64,000 nucleotides of DNA from Palleronia pontilimi (GTDB lineage: Bacteria; Pseudomonadota; Alphaproteobacteria; Rhodobacterales; Rhodobacteraceae), in NCBI RefSeq assembly GCF_016412875.1, contig NZ_JAEKPD010000002.1, positions 248,001 through 312,000 of the forward strand. The letters run 5' to 3'. The translations under genes were made by a program, and so were the position numbers. Each line of letters begins with the position of its first letter. The stretch's first letter is position 1. Below, in pieces: positions 17,955 to 26,472 of the stretch. Under the pieces are notes generated by a model that worked only from the letters and a program-made list of their open reading frames with translations, did no database searches and had not been told where the DNA came from.

Positions 17955-18245
17955 ATGGCTGAAATTCCACACCTTCTGGTCCACGAGCACGATGACAACG
18001 TGGGCGTCGTCGTCGTCGAGGGGCTGACCAAGGGCACCGACATGCTGTGCTGCGTCACCCATGACAATTCGACCTTCCGCCTGAAATCCGAGGCCGACGT
18101 GCCCATCGGTCACAAGATCGCGCTGAAGGACCTGAAGGAGGGGGACACCGCCATCAAATACGGCGAGGACATCGGCAAGATCATCGCCGACATTCCCAAG
18201 GGCCACCACGTCCACACCCACAATTGCAAAACGAAGCGCTGGTAA
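17955..18245 (+). CDS. suyA: (R)-sulfolactate sulfo-lyase, small subunit
   Basis: This 96-residue protein of the UxaA/SAF-domain family (LLVHEHDDNVGVVVVEGL, KIALKDLKEGDTAIKYGE, HVHTHNCKTKRW) is the small subunit partner of the next gene. SuyAB splits (R)-sulfolactate into pyruvate and sulfite in the cytoplasm. The ATG at 17955 follows AAAAGGAGAG. The assignment over altronate/galactarate dehydratase comes from the split small/large gene pair beside hpsN and comC. Confidence 0.88.
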   Translation: MAEIPHLLVHEHDDNVGVVVVEGLTKGTDMLCCVTHDNSTFRLKSEADVPIGHKIALKDLKEGDTAIKYGEDIGKIIADIPKGHHVHTHNCKTKRW

Positions 18246-18257
18246 GGAGCCACTGAA

Positions 18258-19439
18258 ATGGCATCGAAATATTCCAACATCACCGTCCAGGCCTACCGCC
18301 GCGAAAACGGCCGCGTGGGCGTGCGCAACCACGTCGTCATTCTGCCCGTCGACGACATCTCGAACGCCGCCTGCGAAGCGGTCGCCAACAACGTGAAGGG
18401 CACGATGGCGATCCCTCACGCCTATGGCCGCCTGCAGTTCGGCGAGGATCTCGAGGTCCATTTCCGCACCATCATCGGCGCGGGCGCCAATCCCAACGTC
18501 GCCGCCGTCGTCGTCATCGGGATCGAGCCGGGCTGGACCAAGCGCATCGCCGACGGCATCCGCGAGACCGGCAAGCCCGTGGCCGAGTTCAGCATCGAGC
18601 AGAAGGGCGATTTCGAGACGATCCGCGCAGCCAGCTGGGCCGCCAAGGACTTCGTCCACCAGGCGACCGAGATGCAGCGCGAGGAATGTTCGATCTCCGA
18701 ACTGTGGGTGTCCACCAAGTGCGGCGAATCCGACACGACCACGGGCCTGGGCTCGTGCCCCACGGTCGGCAACATGTACGACAAGCTGCTGCCCGAGGGC
18801 ATCACCGGCTTCTTCGGCGAGACGTCCGAGATCACCGGCGCCGAGCATATCTGCCAGAAGCGCGCCATCAACGAAGAGGTGGGCGAGCGGTGGTACAAGA
18901 TGTGGAAGGCCTATTCCGAGGACGTGATCTTCGCGCACCAGACGGATGACCTGTCCGACAGCCAGCCCACCAAGGGCAACATCGAAGGCGGCCTGACCAC
19001 CATCGAGGAAAAGGCGCTGGGCAACCTGGAAAAGATCGGCCGCACGTCGCAATATATTGACATCCTTGAGCCGGCCGAGGCGCCGAAATCGGGCAATGGC
19101 CTTTATTTCATGGATTCATCCTCCGCCGCGGCCGAATGCGTGACGCTCATGGCCGCCGGTGGCGCCGTGATCCACACCTTCCCCACCGGGCAGGGCAACG
19201 TGGTCGGTAACCCCATCGTGCCGGTCATCAAGATCACCGCGAACCCGCGCACCGTGCGCACCATGTCCGAGCATGTGGACGTGGACGTGTCGGGCATCCT
19301 GCGGCGCGAGATGACCATCGACGAGGCCGGTGACGAGCTGATCGAATGCATCCGCCGCACCGCCAATGGCCGCTACACGGCCGCCGAGGCGTTGGGTCAC
19401 CGCGAATTCTCGATGACGAAGCTTTATCGCAGCGCCTGA
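18258..19439 (+). CDS. suyB: (R)-sulfolactate sulfo-lyase, large subunit
   Basis: The 393-residue protein belongs to the UxaA/GarD large-subunit family ([19 protein letters not shown] near residue 15, [20 protein letters not shown], and [20 protein letters not shown]). The conserved cysteines suit an iron-dependent lyase. With SuyA it releases sulfite and pyruvate from (R)-sulfolactate. It lies 12 nt after suyA. No sulfite dehydrogenase gene is in the window, so sulfite must be oxidised or exported by products encoded elsewhere or by the YeiH-type protein below. Confidence 0.9.
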   Translation: MASKYSNITVQAYRRENGRVGVRNHVVILPVDDISNAACEAVANNVKGTMAIPHAYGRLQFGEDLEVHFRTIIGAGANPNVAAVVVIGIEPGWTKRIADGIRETGKPVAEFSIEQKGDFETIRAASWAAKDFVHQATEMQREECSISELWVSTKCGESDTTTGLGSCPTVGNMYDKLLPEGITGFFGETSEITGAEHICQKRAINEEVGERWYKMWKAYSEDVIFAHQTDDLSDSQPTKGNIEGGLTTIEEKALGNLEKIGRTSQYIDILEPAEAPKSGNGLYFMDSSSAAAECVTLMAAGGAVIHTFPTGQGNVVGNPIVPVIKITANPRTVRTMSEHVDVDVSGILRREMTIDEAGDELIECIRRTANGRYTAAEALGHREFSMTKLYRSA

Positions 19440-19449
19440 TTCTGGTCCC

Positions 19450-19473
19450 GATCGCCCCTTCGCGGGGGCGATC
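19450..19473 (+). terminator. Intercistronic hairpin between suyB and comC
   Basis: A perfect 9-bp stem (GATCGCCCC with its complement) with a TTCGCG loop lies 10 nt after the suyB stop, with no T-tract. It may attenuate or stabilise the message, because comC and the exporter continue on the same strand 18 nt further on. Confidence 0.55.
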
Positions 19474-19491
19474 CACCCAACTGGAAACTCC

Positions 19492-20499
19492 ATGCCCGAA
19501 ACAGAACGCCTGAGCCTTGACGAGGCCACCGACCTGCTGACCCGCGTCTTCGCGAAATGCGGCGCGGGCGATTCCGCCGCCGCGTCCGTCGCGCGCGCGC
19601 TGGTCGCCGCCGAAGCCGAAGGCCAGTCCGGCCACGGCTTTTCGCGGGTGTCCGATTACGCGGCGCAGGCGGCGACCGGCAAGGTCGTCGCGGACGCCGT
19701 GCCCGAACTGGTCGTGTCGGAGGGCACGGCGCTGGAAATCGACGCAGGCTTCGGCTTCGCCTACCCGGCGCTGGATCTCGCCATCGACAGCGTGATCGCC
19801 GCCGCCAAGGCCCACGGCACCGCGTCCGTCGCCATCCGCCGCTCGCACCATTGCGGCGCGCTGTCGGTGCAGGTGGAAAAGATCGCGCAGGCGGGGCTGG
19901 TGGGCCTGATGGTCGCCAACGCGCCCGCCGCCATTGCGCCCTGGGGCGCGCGGATGCCGGTCTTCGGCACCAATCCCATCGCGTTTGCCGCACCGCGCAA
20001 GGGCGCGGCCCCGTTGGTCATCGATTTGTCGCTGTCGAAGGTGGCGCGCGGCAAGGTGATGCATGCCAAAAAATCCGGCCAGCCCATCCCCGAAGGCTGG
20101 GCCTTCGACGGCCAAGGAAACCCCACCACCGACGCCGAGGCCGCGCTGAAGGGCACCATGGCGCCCATCGGCGGCGCCAAGGGCACCGCGCTGGCGCTGA
20201 TGGTCGAGATCCTGGCCGCCACCCTGACCGGCGCCCATGCCAGCCGCGAGGCAGGGTCGTTCTTCACCGCCGATGGCCCCCGGCCCGGCACCGGGCAATT
20301 CCTTCTGGCACTTCGCCCCGGCGACGCCGACGGCTTCGCCGCACGGCTGGAATCGCTTTTGGGCACCATCGCCGCGCTGGAAGGCGCGCGCCTTCCCGGC
20401 ACCCGCCGTTTCGCCGCGCTGGCCCGCGCCACGGAACAGGGCATCGACGTGCCTGCCCAATACCTGCAAGCCGCCAGGGACCTGGCCGGAGAGTCATGA
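19492..20499 (+). CDS. comC: (R)-sulfolactate dehydrogenase ComC, Ldh2/malate dehydrogenase family
   Basis: The 335-residue protein of the Ldh2/YlbC family (GHGFSRVSDYAAQAATGKV, SVAIRRSHHCGALSVQVEKI, FGTNPIAFAAPRKGAAPLVID) uses NAD(P)H. ComC interconverts (R)-sulfolactate and sulfopyruvate and, with an (S)-specific SlcC, racemises sulfolactate for SuyAB. No SlcC homologue is seen here, so either it is encoded elsewhere or this operon mainly handles (R)-sulfolactate from HpsN. Its stop overlaps the next start (ATGA). Confidence 0.85.
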   Translation: MPETERLSLDEATDLLTRVFAKCGAGDSAAASVARALVAAEAEGQSGHGFSRVSDYAAQAATGKVVADAVPELVVSEGTALEIDAGFGFAYPALDLAIDSVIAAAKAHGTASVAIRRSHHCGALSVQVEKIAQAGLVGLMVANAPAAIAPWGARMPVFGTNPIAFAAPRKGAAPLVIDLSLSKVARGKVMHAKKSGQPIPEGWAFDGQGNPTTDAEAALKGTMAPIGGAKGTALALMVEILAATLTGAHASREAGSFFTADGPRPGTGQFLLALRPGDADGFAARLESLLGTIAALEGARLPGTRRFAALARATEQGIDVPAQYLQAARDLAGES

Positions 20500-21521
20500 C
20501 CGACGCCCCAGCACGCACTGCGCCGGACCGGATGGGCCACGCCAAGTCGCTGATCCCCGGACTGCTGATCGTCACCGTGATCGCGTTGGCCAGCAGCTTC
20601 GTGGCCGAGCATTACGGCGCGCCCGCCATGCTGCTGGCGTTGCTTTTCGGGATCGCCATGAACTTCCTGTCCGAAGATCCGCGATCGCGTCCCGGGATCG
20701 AGTTCGGCGCCAAAACCGTGCTCAGGATCGGCGTGGCGCTGCTGGGCGTGCGGATCAGCGCCGATGTGCTCGGCTCGCTTGGCTGGGCCGTGGTGGCGCT
20801 GGTCGTGGTCGCGACGGCGCTGACCATCGGCTTCGGCTTCGCCGTCTCGCGGCTCTTCGGCTTCAAGAACCGCTTCGCCTTCCTGTCTGCGGGTGCGGTC
20901 GCAATCTGTGGCGCGTCGGCCGCCATGGCCATCGCCGCGATCCTGCCCAAGGACGACAGGTCCGACGAGCGGCTGATCTTTACCGTCGTGGGCGTCACCG
21001 TGCTGTCGACGCTGGCCATGGTGATCTATCCGGTCTTGACCGGGGGTTTCGGATGGGACGACCGGCAGGCGGGCATGTTCATCGGCGCCACCGTGCATGA
21101 CGTGGCGCAGGTGGTCGGCGCGGGCTACTCGATCTCGGACGAGGCAGGGGTGACGGCGACACTGGTGAAGCTTCTGCGCGTGTTGATGCTGGCACCCGTG
21201 GTGGTGATCGCGGGCCTGGTGATCCGGGCCCGCAATGTCGAGCCCGACCCCGAGGGCGGCCGTCCGCCGCTGGTGCCCACCTTCGTGGCGGGCTTCGTGG
21301 GGCTGGCCGTGCTCAATTCGCTGGGGTTGCTGCCCAGCTTCGTCGTCGCCCCGGCCTCGGCCGCGTCGGGCTGGGCGCTGCTGGCGGCCATCGCCGCCGT
21401 GGGCCTGCGCACCGTGCCGCAGCAGATCCTGAACGTGGGACCGAAAGCCGTGGGCATCCTGGCCGCCGAAACCGTGTTTCTTGCCGTCTTCATCGGGCTC
21501 GGGCTGACTTTCGCCGCGTGA
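20496..21521 (+). CDS. YeiH/UPF0324 family putative sulfate/sulfite exporter (SuyZ-like)
   Basis: The 341-residue membrane protein has about ten helices and UPF0324 hallmarks (TVLRIGVALLGVRIS, AGAVAICGASAAMAIAAILP, TVHDVAQVVGAGYSIS, LRTVPQQILNVG). In sulfolactate-degrading bacteria a member of this family (SuyZ) lies beside suyAB and is proposed to export inorganic sulfur. Translational coupling with comC supports that role here. Transported ion is inferred, not visible. Confidence 0.85.
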   Translation: MTDAPARTAPDRMGHAKSLIPGLLIVTVIALASSFVAEHYGAPAMLLALLFGIAMNFLSEDPRSRPGIEFGAKTVLRIGVALLGVRISADVLGSLGWAVVALVVVATALTIGFGFAVSRLFGFKNRFAFLSAGAVAICGASAAMAIAAILPKDDRSDERLIFTVVGVTVLSTLAMVIYPVLTGGFGWDDRQAGMFIGATVHDVAQVVGAGYSISDEAGVTATLVKLLRVLMLAPVVVIAGLVIRARNVEPDPEGGRPPLVPTFVAGFVGLAVLNSLGLLPSFVVAPASAASGWALLAAIAAVGLRTVPQQILNVGPKAVGILAAETVFLAVFIGLGLTFAA

Positions 21522-21656
21522 GTCCGGAATAGACCGGCGGCGGTCTGTTCCGGAACATCTGTCGCGCTAGCTTGTTTCCATACTGAACCGATGTCGGCGC
21601 GCGGCCCGAAGGCCCTGCGCCCATCGCGTTGAAATCAACCCGTCAGGAGGGACACC

Positions 21657-22256
21657 ATGGCTTTCGAACTTCCCGATCTTCCGTATTCGCACGACGCGCT
21701 GGCCGACAAGGGCATGAGCCGCGAGACGCTGGAATACCACCACGACATTCACCACAAGGCCTATGCCGACAAGACCGCCGAGATGGTCAAGGGATCCCAG
21801 TGGGAAGGCAAATCCATCGAGGAGATCATCGCCGGCACCTACGACAAGGGCGCCGTGGCGCAGTCGGGGCTGTTCAACAACGCCTCGCAATACTGGAACC
21901 ACTGCCAGTTCTGGGAAATGATGAGCGGCGAGGACAGCAAGATGCCGTCCGAGGTCGAAAAGGCGCTGACCGACAGCTTCGGGTCGGTCCAGAAATTCAA
22001 GGACGACTTCGCCGCGGCCGGCGGCGGACAGTTCGGATCGGGCTGGGCCTGGCTCGTCAAGGATACCGATGGCAGCCTGAAGGTCACGTCGACCGAGAAC
22101 GGCGTGAACCCGGTCTGCTTCGGCCAGACCGCGCTTCTGGGCTGTGATGTGTGGGAGCACGCCTATTACATCGACTTCCGCAACAAGCGGCCCGGTTACC
22201 TGACCAACTTCCTGGACAACCTGGTGAACTGGGAAAACGTCGCGTCGCGCATGTAG
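21657..22256 (+). CDS. sodB: Superoxide dismutase [Fe]
   Basis: The 199-residue cytoplasmic enzyme dismutates superoxide. Metal ligands are recognisable in LEYHHDIHHKAY, SQYWNHCQFWEMM and DVWEHAYYIDF. The GLFNNASQYWNH and AAGGGQFGSGWAWLV regions favour the iron type over manganese. A good GGAGGGACACC ribosome site precedes the ATG. A palindromic hairpin starts 5 nt after the stop. Confidence 0.94.
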   Translation: MAFELPDLPYSHDALADKGMSRETLEYHHDIHHKAYADKTAEMVKGSQWEGKSIEEIIAGTYDKGAVAQSGLFNNASQYWNHCQFWEMMSGEDSKMPSEVEKALTDSFGSVQKFKDDFAAAGGGQFGSGWAWLVKDTDGSLKVTSTENGVNPVCFGQTALLGCDVWEHAYYIDFRNKRPGYLTNFLDNLVNWENVASRM

Positions 22257-22260
22257 GGCG

Positions 22261-22281
22261 CGAATTTTCGGCGAAAATTCG
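22261..22281. repeat. Palindrome, core GAATTTTCGnCGAAAATTC, after sodB
   Basis: A perfect 10-bp inverted repeat with a single central G lies just behind sodB. The same core recurs at 43247-43271, with a related hairpin at 43223-43243. It could serve as sodB's transcription terminator or mRNA-stabilising element. Confidence 0.65.
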
Positions 22282-22377
22282 GGGCGCGCCTGATGGGCGG
22301 GCCCCGCTTCGTTTCGCGGAACATATGACTGAAGGCCCGTGTTGAGCCTTTGAATCACAAGAACGAGGAGACAGGCC

Positions 22378-22611
22378 ATGGCCGAGCGTCAACGATCCAA
22401 GGACGGCGTCAAGGAAACCGAGAAATTCACCGACGAGGCCGCGGCACCGTCGCATCAGGGCCGCTCGGACGGCGCGCTGGAGCGCAAGGTCGGCACGCGC
22501 GACCTGGAAAACACAGCCAAGCACGGCGAGGGCGCGACCCGCGTCACCAAGTCGGACGAGAAGGGCGAAGGCAACCTGGGTGGCCATCATGGCACCGGCG
22601 GGGACGACTAG
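22378..22611 (+). CDS. Small, very hydrophilic protein of unknown function
   Basis: This 77-residue protein is dominated by K, E, D, G and T with no hydrophobic stretch, so it is probably unstructured and soluble. GAGGAGACAGGCC gives a strong ribosome site, supporting translation. It ends 1 nt before the next ATG and is likely cotranscribed with that gene. I do not recognise a family; disordered stress proteins look similar. Confidence 0.75.
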   Translation: MAERQRSKDGVKETEKFTDEAAAPSHQGRSDGALERKVGTRDLENTAKHGEGATRVTKSDEKGEGNLGGHHGTGGDD

Positions 22612-22612
22612 T

Positions 22613-23083
22613 ATGGCCAAGCTGACCCAAGGCACCTGGGTGCTGATCGCCGACGGTGAAAAGGCGCTGATCCTGGAAAACCAGACCGATCACGAGAACC
22701 CGTACCTGACCGTCCTGACCAAGGAAGAGCAGGAAAATCCGCCCGACCGCGAGCAATCGGCGAACCGCCGCGGCCGCATGGCCGATGGCGCGGGCGGCGC
22801 CGAGAACGCGGGCCAGCGCTCGGCCTTTGACGACACCGATTGGCACGAATTGCAAAAAGAGCGGTTCGCCAGCGACCTGGCCGACATGCTCTACAAGCGG
22901 GCCCATCGCGGCGCCTTCGACAGCATCGTTCTGGTCGCCGGGCCGAACATCTTGGGCGAGCTGCGCGACAACCTGCACCAGGAGGTCAGCAGCAAGGTCA
23001 TCGCCGAGATCGACAAGACGCTGACCAATCACTCGATCGACGACATCGAGAAGATCGTGAAAGAGGAACTGGATCACGCCTGA
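22613..23083 (+). CDS. Host-attachment-type protein (Hat/baeRF family)
   Basis: The 156-residue protein matches the family annotated as 'host attachment protein' in alphaproteobacteria: it opens TWVLIADGEKALILEN, ends DIEKIVKEEL and contains FDSIVLVAGPNILGELRDNL. The fold resembles peptide-release-factor-like domains, and some family members were named from Agrobacterium plant attachment; true function is unclear. The start is the ATG at 22613, just after the stop of the small gene. A terminator follows. Confidence 0.8.
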   Translation: MAKLTQGTWVLIADGEKALILENQTDHENPYLTVLTKEEQENPPDREQSANRRGRMADGAGGAENAGQRSAFDDTDWHELQKERFASDLADMLYKRAHRGAFDSIVLVAGPNILGELRDNLHQEVSSKVIAEIDKTLTNHSIDDIEKIVKEELDHA

Positions 23084-23101
23084 CCGGCGTGCCGCCGAAA
23101 G

Positions 23102-23126
23102 GTGGATATTTCCAAGAACAAAGACG
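23102..23126 (+). repeat. Short 3'-UTR-type motif (GGATATTT + A-rich), second copy
   Basis: A GTGGATATTTCCAAGAACAA-type sequence lies 18 nt after the stop of the preceding gene, related to the copy at 5057-5084 and in the same orientation to its gene. Confidence 0.4.
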
Positions 23127-23155
23127 GGGCAGGGCGCGCGACGCTCTGCCCTTTT
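23127..23155 (+). terminator. Rho-independent terminator
   Basis: GGGCAG and CTGCCC arms flank a GC-rich loop and are followed by TTTT. It lies between this operon and the convergent phosphoribosyltransferase gene. Confidence 0.7.
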
Positions 23156-23159
23156 CGCG

Positions 23160-23681
23160 TCAATCCTGGCCGCGATAGGGTGGGACGTATTGCATCGCCA
23201 TGTCCCAGGGAAAGAAGATCCAGGTGTCCTGGCTGACTTCGGTGACGAAGGTATCGACCTGCTGGCGGCCGCTGGGCTTGGCGTAGACCGTCGCGAAATG
23301 GGCGTTGGGATAGAGCGCGCGCACCAGCTCCAGCGTCTTGCCGCTGTCCACAAGGTCATCGATGATCAGGATGCCGGTGCCGTCGCCCATCATCTTTGCA
23401 TCTGGGGATTTCAGCACATGCGCCTCGGATTGCGCCTGGTGGTCGTAGCTTTTCACGCTGATCGTGTCGACGGTGCGGATGTCGAGCTCGCGCGCGACGA
23501 TCATCGCGGGCGCCATGCCGCCGCGGGTGATCGCCACCACCGCGCGCCACCCGCCGCCCTGTTCGCCCGCCTCGCCGTCGGGCCCGAGCCCATCCAGCCG
23601 CCACGCCAGCGCGCGCGCATCGCGGTGGATCTGGTCCCACGAGACGTGAAAGCCCTTCTCATGCGGCAGCCGGTCGGTCAT
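23160..23681 (-). CDS. gpt: Xanthine (guanine) phosphoribosyltransferase
   Basis: The 173-residue type I phosphoribosyltransferase carries the PRPP-binding motif [17 protein letters not shown] (about 95-111) and an N-terminal [12 protein letters not shown]. It salvages xanthine and guanine into nucleotides. The C-terminal WIFFPWD region is typical of Gpt. It is 15 nt downstream of the LysE-type gene on the same strand, in the fabI-LysE-gpt series. Confidence 0.9.
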   Translation of the reverse strand: MTDRLPHEKGFHVSWDQIHRDARALAWRLDGLGPDGEAGEQGGGWRAVVAITRGGMAPAMIVARELDIRTVDTISVKSYDHQAQSEAHVLKSPDAKMMGDGTGILIIDDLVDSGKTLELVRALYPNAHFATVYAKPSGRQQVDTFVTEVSQDTWIFFPWDMAMQYVPPYRGQD

Positions 23682-23696
23682 GGCGTTTCCCTCTTA

Positions 23697-24311
23697 TCAG
23701 CCTGCCGCGACTTTTGCCCCCAGCGCGGCAAGGAGTCCACCGAATGTCCGGTCCAAGGCCGTCTTTGCCGAGGCATAGGCCCGCTGGGCGCGGGGCAGTG
23801 AGAACGCCCAGGCCACGACCAGGTACCAGGCGGTTTCGACCCAAAGCACGTTGACGAGGATCGCCGCCTTTTCCCAAGGCAGCGCCGTGACGGGCACGAG
23901 GCCCACGAAAACGGCGCCGAAGAAGATCGCGGGCTTGGGGTTTGCCAGCATGGCGGCGGCGCCCAGTTGCACGGCACCGAGCGTGCCGAGTGGCACCGCA
24001 GCCTCGTCGATCCGCGGCAGGGGCGCGCGGGCGTGGCGCCACATGGTGATCCCCAGATAGACCAGGAACAGCCCGCCCGCGACCTTCAACGCGATGAAGA
24101 CCGGCGGCACCCGGTCGAACAGCAGCGACAGACCCGCAAGGGCCGCGAAGGCCCAGAGCGTGGCTGCCATCCCGTAGCCAAGCGCCAGCCCCGCGGCCGG
24201 GCGGAACCCTTCCGAGACCGCCGTGCGCACACTCAGAACGAAGGCCGGGCCGGGACTGATCGCCGCCAGAAGATGGGCCAGCGCGATGACCACGAAGGGC
24301 CACAGACCCAC
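23697..24311 (-). CDS. LysE/RhtB-family amino-acid exporter
   Basis: The 204-residue protein has six predicted membrane helices and the LysE signature near the N-terminus (AAISPGPAFVLSVRTAVSEG). It would export an amino acid or similar small molecule; the substrate is not readable. The start is a GTG at 24311, 4 nt after the fabI stop, which suggests coupling. Confidence 0.88.
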   Translation of the reverse strand: MGLWPFVVIALAHLLAAISPGPAFVLSVRTAVSEGFRPAAGLALGYGMAATLWAFAALAGLSLLFDRVPPVFIALKVAGGLFLVYLGITMWRHARAPLPRIDEAAVPLGTLGAVQLGAAAMLANPKPAIFFGAVFVGLVPVTALPWEKAAILVNVLWVETAWYLVVAWAFSLPRAQRAYASAKTALDRTFGGLLAALGAKVAAG

Positions 24312-24315
24312 CCGG

Positions 24316-25122
24316 TCAGTCCTTGCTCATGTCGGGCGCGTCGACGGCCTTCATGCCCACCACGTGATAGCCCGCATCCACGTGCAGAACCTCGCCCGTG
24401 GTGCCCGAGCCCAAATCGCTGAGAAGATACAAAGCCGAGCCGCCCACGTCGTCGATGCTGACATTGCGGCGCAGGGGCGAGTTGTACTCGTTCCACTTCA
24501 TGATGTAGCGGAAATCGCCGATCCCGCTGGCCGCGAGCGTCTTGATCGGTCCCGCGCTGATGGCGTTGACGCGGATGCCGTCCTTGCCCAGGTCCTCGGC
24601 CAGGTAGCGCACCGATGCTTCCAGCGCGGCCTTGGCGACGCCCATGACGTTGTAATGCGGCATGACCCGCTCGGCGCCGTAATAGGTCATGGTCAGCGCC
24701 GATCCGCCCTTGGTCATCAGCTTCTCGGCGCGCTGCATCACGGCGGTGAAGGAATAGACCGAGATGTCCATGGACATGCGGAAATTCTCGCGGCTGGTGT
24801 CGACGTAGCGTCCGCGCAGCTCCTCCTTGTCGGAAAAGCCGATGGCGTGGACGACGAAATCAAGGCTGCCCCAGCGCTCGGCAATGGCGTCGAAGGTGGC
24901 GTCGATGCTGTCCATCTCGGCCACGTTGCAGGGCACCACGAAGTCCGAGCCCAGCTTTTCGGCCAGCGGGACCACCCGCTTTTTCAACGCGTCGCCCTGG
25001 TACGAGAACGCCAGTTCGGCGCCCGCATCCGCCAGGGCCTTGGCGATGCCCCAGGCGATGGACTTGTCATTGGCCAAGCCCATGATCAGCCCGCGCTTGC
25101 CCGCCATCAAAGTGTTTGACAT
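24316..25122 (-). CDS. fabI: Enoyl-[acyl-carrier-protein] reductase (NADH)
   Basis: The 268-residue SDR-fold protein opens MAGKRGLIMGLANDKSIAWGIA, the FabI nucleotide-binding motif. It has the catalytic YxxxxxxK arrangement in MTYYGAERVMPHYNVMGVAK, and ends with a GEVLHVDAGYHVVGM strand. It reduces enoyl-ACP in fatty acid synthesis. The ATG at 25122 is preceded by AAGGGAAG; the upstream TTG at 25140 is not needed. Confidence 0.94.
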   Translation of the reverse strand: MSNTLMAGKRGLIMGLANDKSIAWGIAKALADAGAELAFSYQGDALKKRVVPLAEKLGSDFVVPCNVAEMDSIDATFDAIAERWGSLDFVVHAIGFSDKEELRGRYVDTSRENFRMSMDISVYSFTAVMQRAEKLMTKGGSALTMTYYGAERVMPHYNVMGVAKAALEASVRYLAEDLGKDGIRVNAISAGPIKTLAASGIGDFRYIMKWNEYNSPLRRNVSIDDVGGSALYLLSDLGSGTTGEVLHVDAGYHVVGMKAVDAPDMSKD

Positions 25123-25210
25123 CCCGCTTCCCTTTGGCAATTACCTTAACTTCACTAGGGCTTAGGCCATTCGACGAATTGCTTCAAGTCACCGAGAAGG
25201 GCGCCAAGCC

Positions 25211-25816
25211 ATGACCGCGACCGACAGCATTTTCGACGCGTCCGATCCGTTTCAGTTGACACGCGACTGGATGGCGGACGCCGAGCGGACCGAGCCCAAC
25301 GACCCCAACGCCATCGCGCTGTCCACCGTCGATGCGGACGGGATGCCCAATGTGCGCATCGTGCTTCTGAAGGAAATCGCGGACGACGCCTTTGTCTTCT
25401 ACACCAATTACGGATCGCAAAAGGGTGTTGAACTGGGCCATAGCGGCAAGGCAGCCTTCGTGCTACATTGGAAGACGACACGTCGGCAGGTGCGTGTAAG
25501 GGGTCTTGTCAGCCGCCAGGACGATGCTCGGGCCGATGCCTATTTCGCTTCGCGCGACCTTGGGTCCCGCTTGGGCGCCTGGGCATCACGCCAGTCGCAT
25601 CCGCTTGAAGATCGTGAAACGCTCGAAGCGCGGATCGAACAGGCACGAGAACGCTTCGGCGAAGATCCGCCGCGTCCGCCCCATTGGGGCGGGTTTCGCA
25701 TTCGGCCGATCGAGTTCGAGTTCTGGGCGGACGGAAAGCATCGTCTTCACGACCGGGAAAAATGGGTGAAACCTGAACATTTGGTCAGGTGGACCGCGCA
25801 ACGCCTTTTCCCGTAG
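25211..25816 (+). CDS. pdxH: Pyridoxamine 5'-phosphate oxidase
   Basis: The 201-residue FMN enzyme oxidises pyridoxine/pyridoxamine phosphate to pyridoxal phosphate. Recognisable runs are AIALSTVDADGMPNVRIVLLKEI, FYTNYGSQKG, FVLHWKTTRRQVRVRG, and the C-terminal WGGFRIRPIEFEFWADGKHRLHDRE containing the PLP/FMN-binding R-x-H region. It is divergent from fabI with a 88-nt gap. Confidence 0.93.
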   Translation: MTATDSIFDASDPFQLTRDWMADAERTEPNDPNAIALSTVDADGMPNVRIVLLKEIADDAFVFYTNYGSQKGVELGHSGKAAFVLHWKTTRRQVRVRGLVSRQDDARADAYFASRDLGSRLGAWASRQSHPLEDRETLEARIEQARERFGEDPPRPPHWGGFRIRPIEFEFWADGKHRLHDREKWVKPEHLVRWTAQRLFP

Positions 25817-25917
25817 CGCCCTCTGCGTAAAGCTGGGGGAACAATTCCATTAGTGGTGCCGGGCTGTTCGCCCACCGAAGATCACAGTGGGACGGGCGTA
25901 AGGCCCGGTTGATTCGT

Positions 25918-26472
25918 ATGGCCGACAAGATACACGCGGATGGGGAAATCGTCACCGGTCGGGTGAAGTGGTTCGACTCGATCAAGGGGTTCGGTTTCGT
26001 AACCTGCGATACGGTGTCGGGCGACATCCTTCTGCACGCGAATGTCCTGCGGAATTTCGGGCAGAGCTCGGTATCGGACGGCTCGCAGATCCGGATGCGC
26101 ATCGTCGAAACCCACCGCGGCCACCAGGCCACCGAGATCCTGGACGTCGAAGCCGCCCCGCCCGAAGACCACGGTCACGCCGAGGGGGATCTTCCCTTCG
26201 ATCACTCGCTCGAAGGCGGCCCCCTGCAGCCCGCCCGCGTCAAATGGTTCGACCGGGCCAAGGGCTTTGGGTTTGCCAATGTGTTTGGTGACAGCGAAGA
26301 TGTCTTCATCCATATCGAAGTTCTGCGCCGCTCGGCGCTGGCGGATCTGCAACCGGGCGAAGCGGTGGCGATCCGCGTGGCCGAGGGCGAGCGTGGACGG
26401 TTGGCGACGCAGGTGAGTGTATGGGAAAGTGCCTATTCCGCGGATGGCTCGTCCGAGCCGTCGTCGGACTGA
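25918..26472 (+). CDS. Double cold-shock-domain protein
   Basis: The 184-residue protein carries two cold-shock domains, each with the nucleic-acid-binding RNP-like motifs. The first is VKWFDSIKGFGFVTCDTVSGDILLH (about 19-80), the second VKWFDRAKGFGFANVFGDSEDVFIH (about 105-170). Two-domain CSPs are usual in alphaproteobacteria and act as RNA chaperones. The ATG at 25918 is preferred over the TTG at 25909 because spacing to AAGG is better. The 3' end overlaps the DUF192 gene by 52 nt. Confidence 0.92.
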   Translation: MADKIHADGEIVTGRVKWFDSIKGFGFVTCDTVSGDILLHANVLRNFGQSSVSDGSQIRMRIVETHRGHQATEILDVEAAPPEDHGHAEGDLPFDHSLEGGPLQPARVKWFDRAKGFGFANVFGDSEDVFIHIEVLRRSALADLQPGEAVAIRVAEGERGRLATQVSVWESAYSADGSSEPSSD

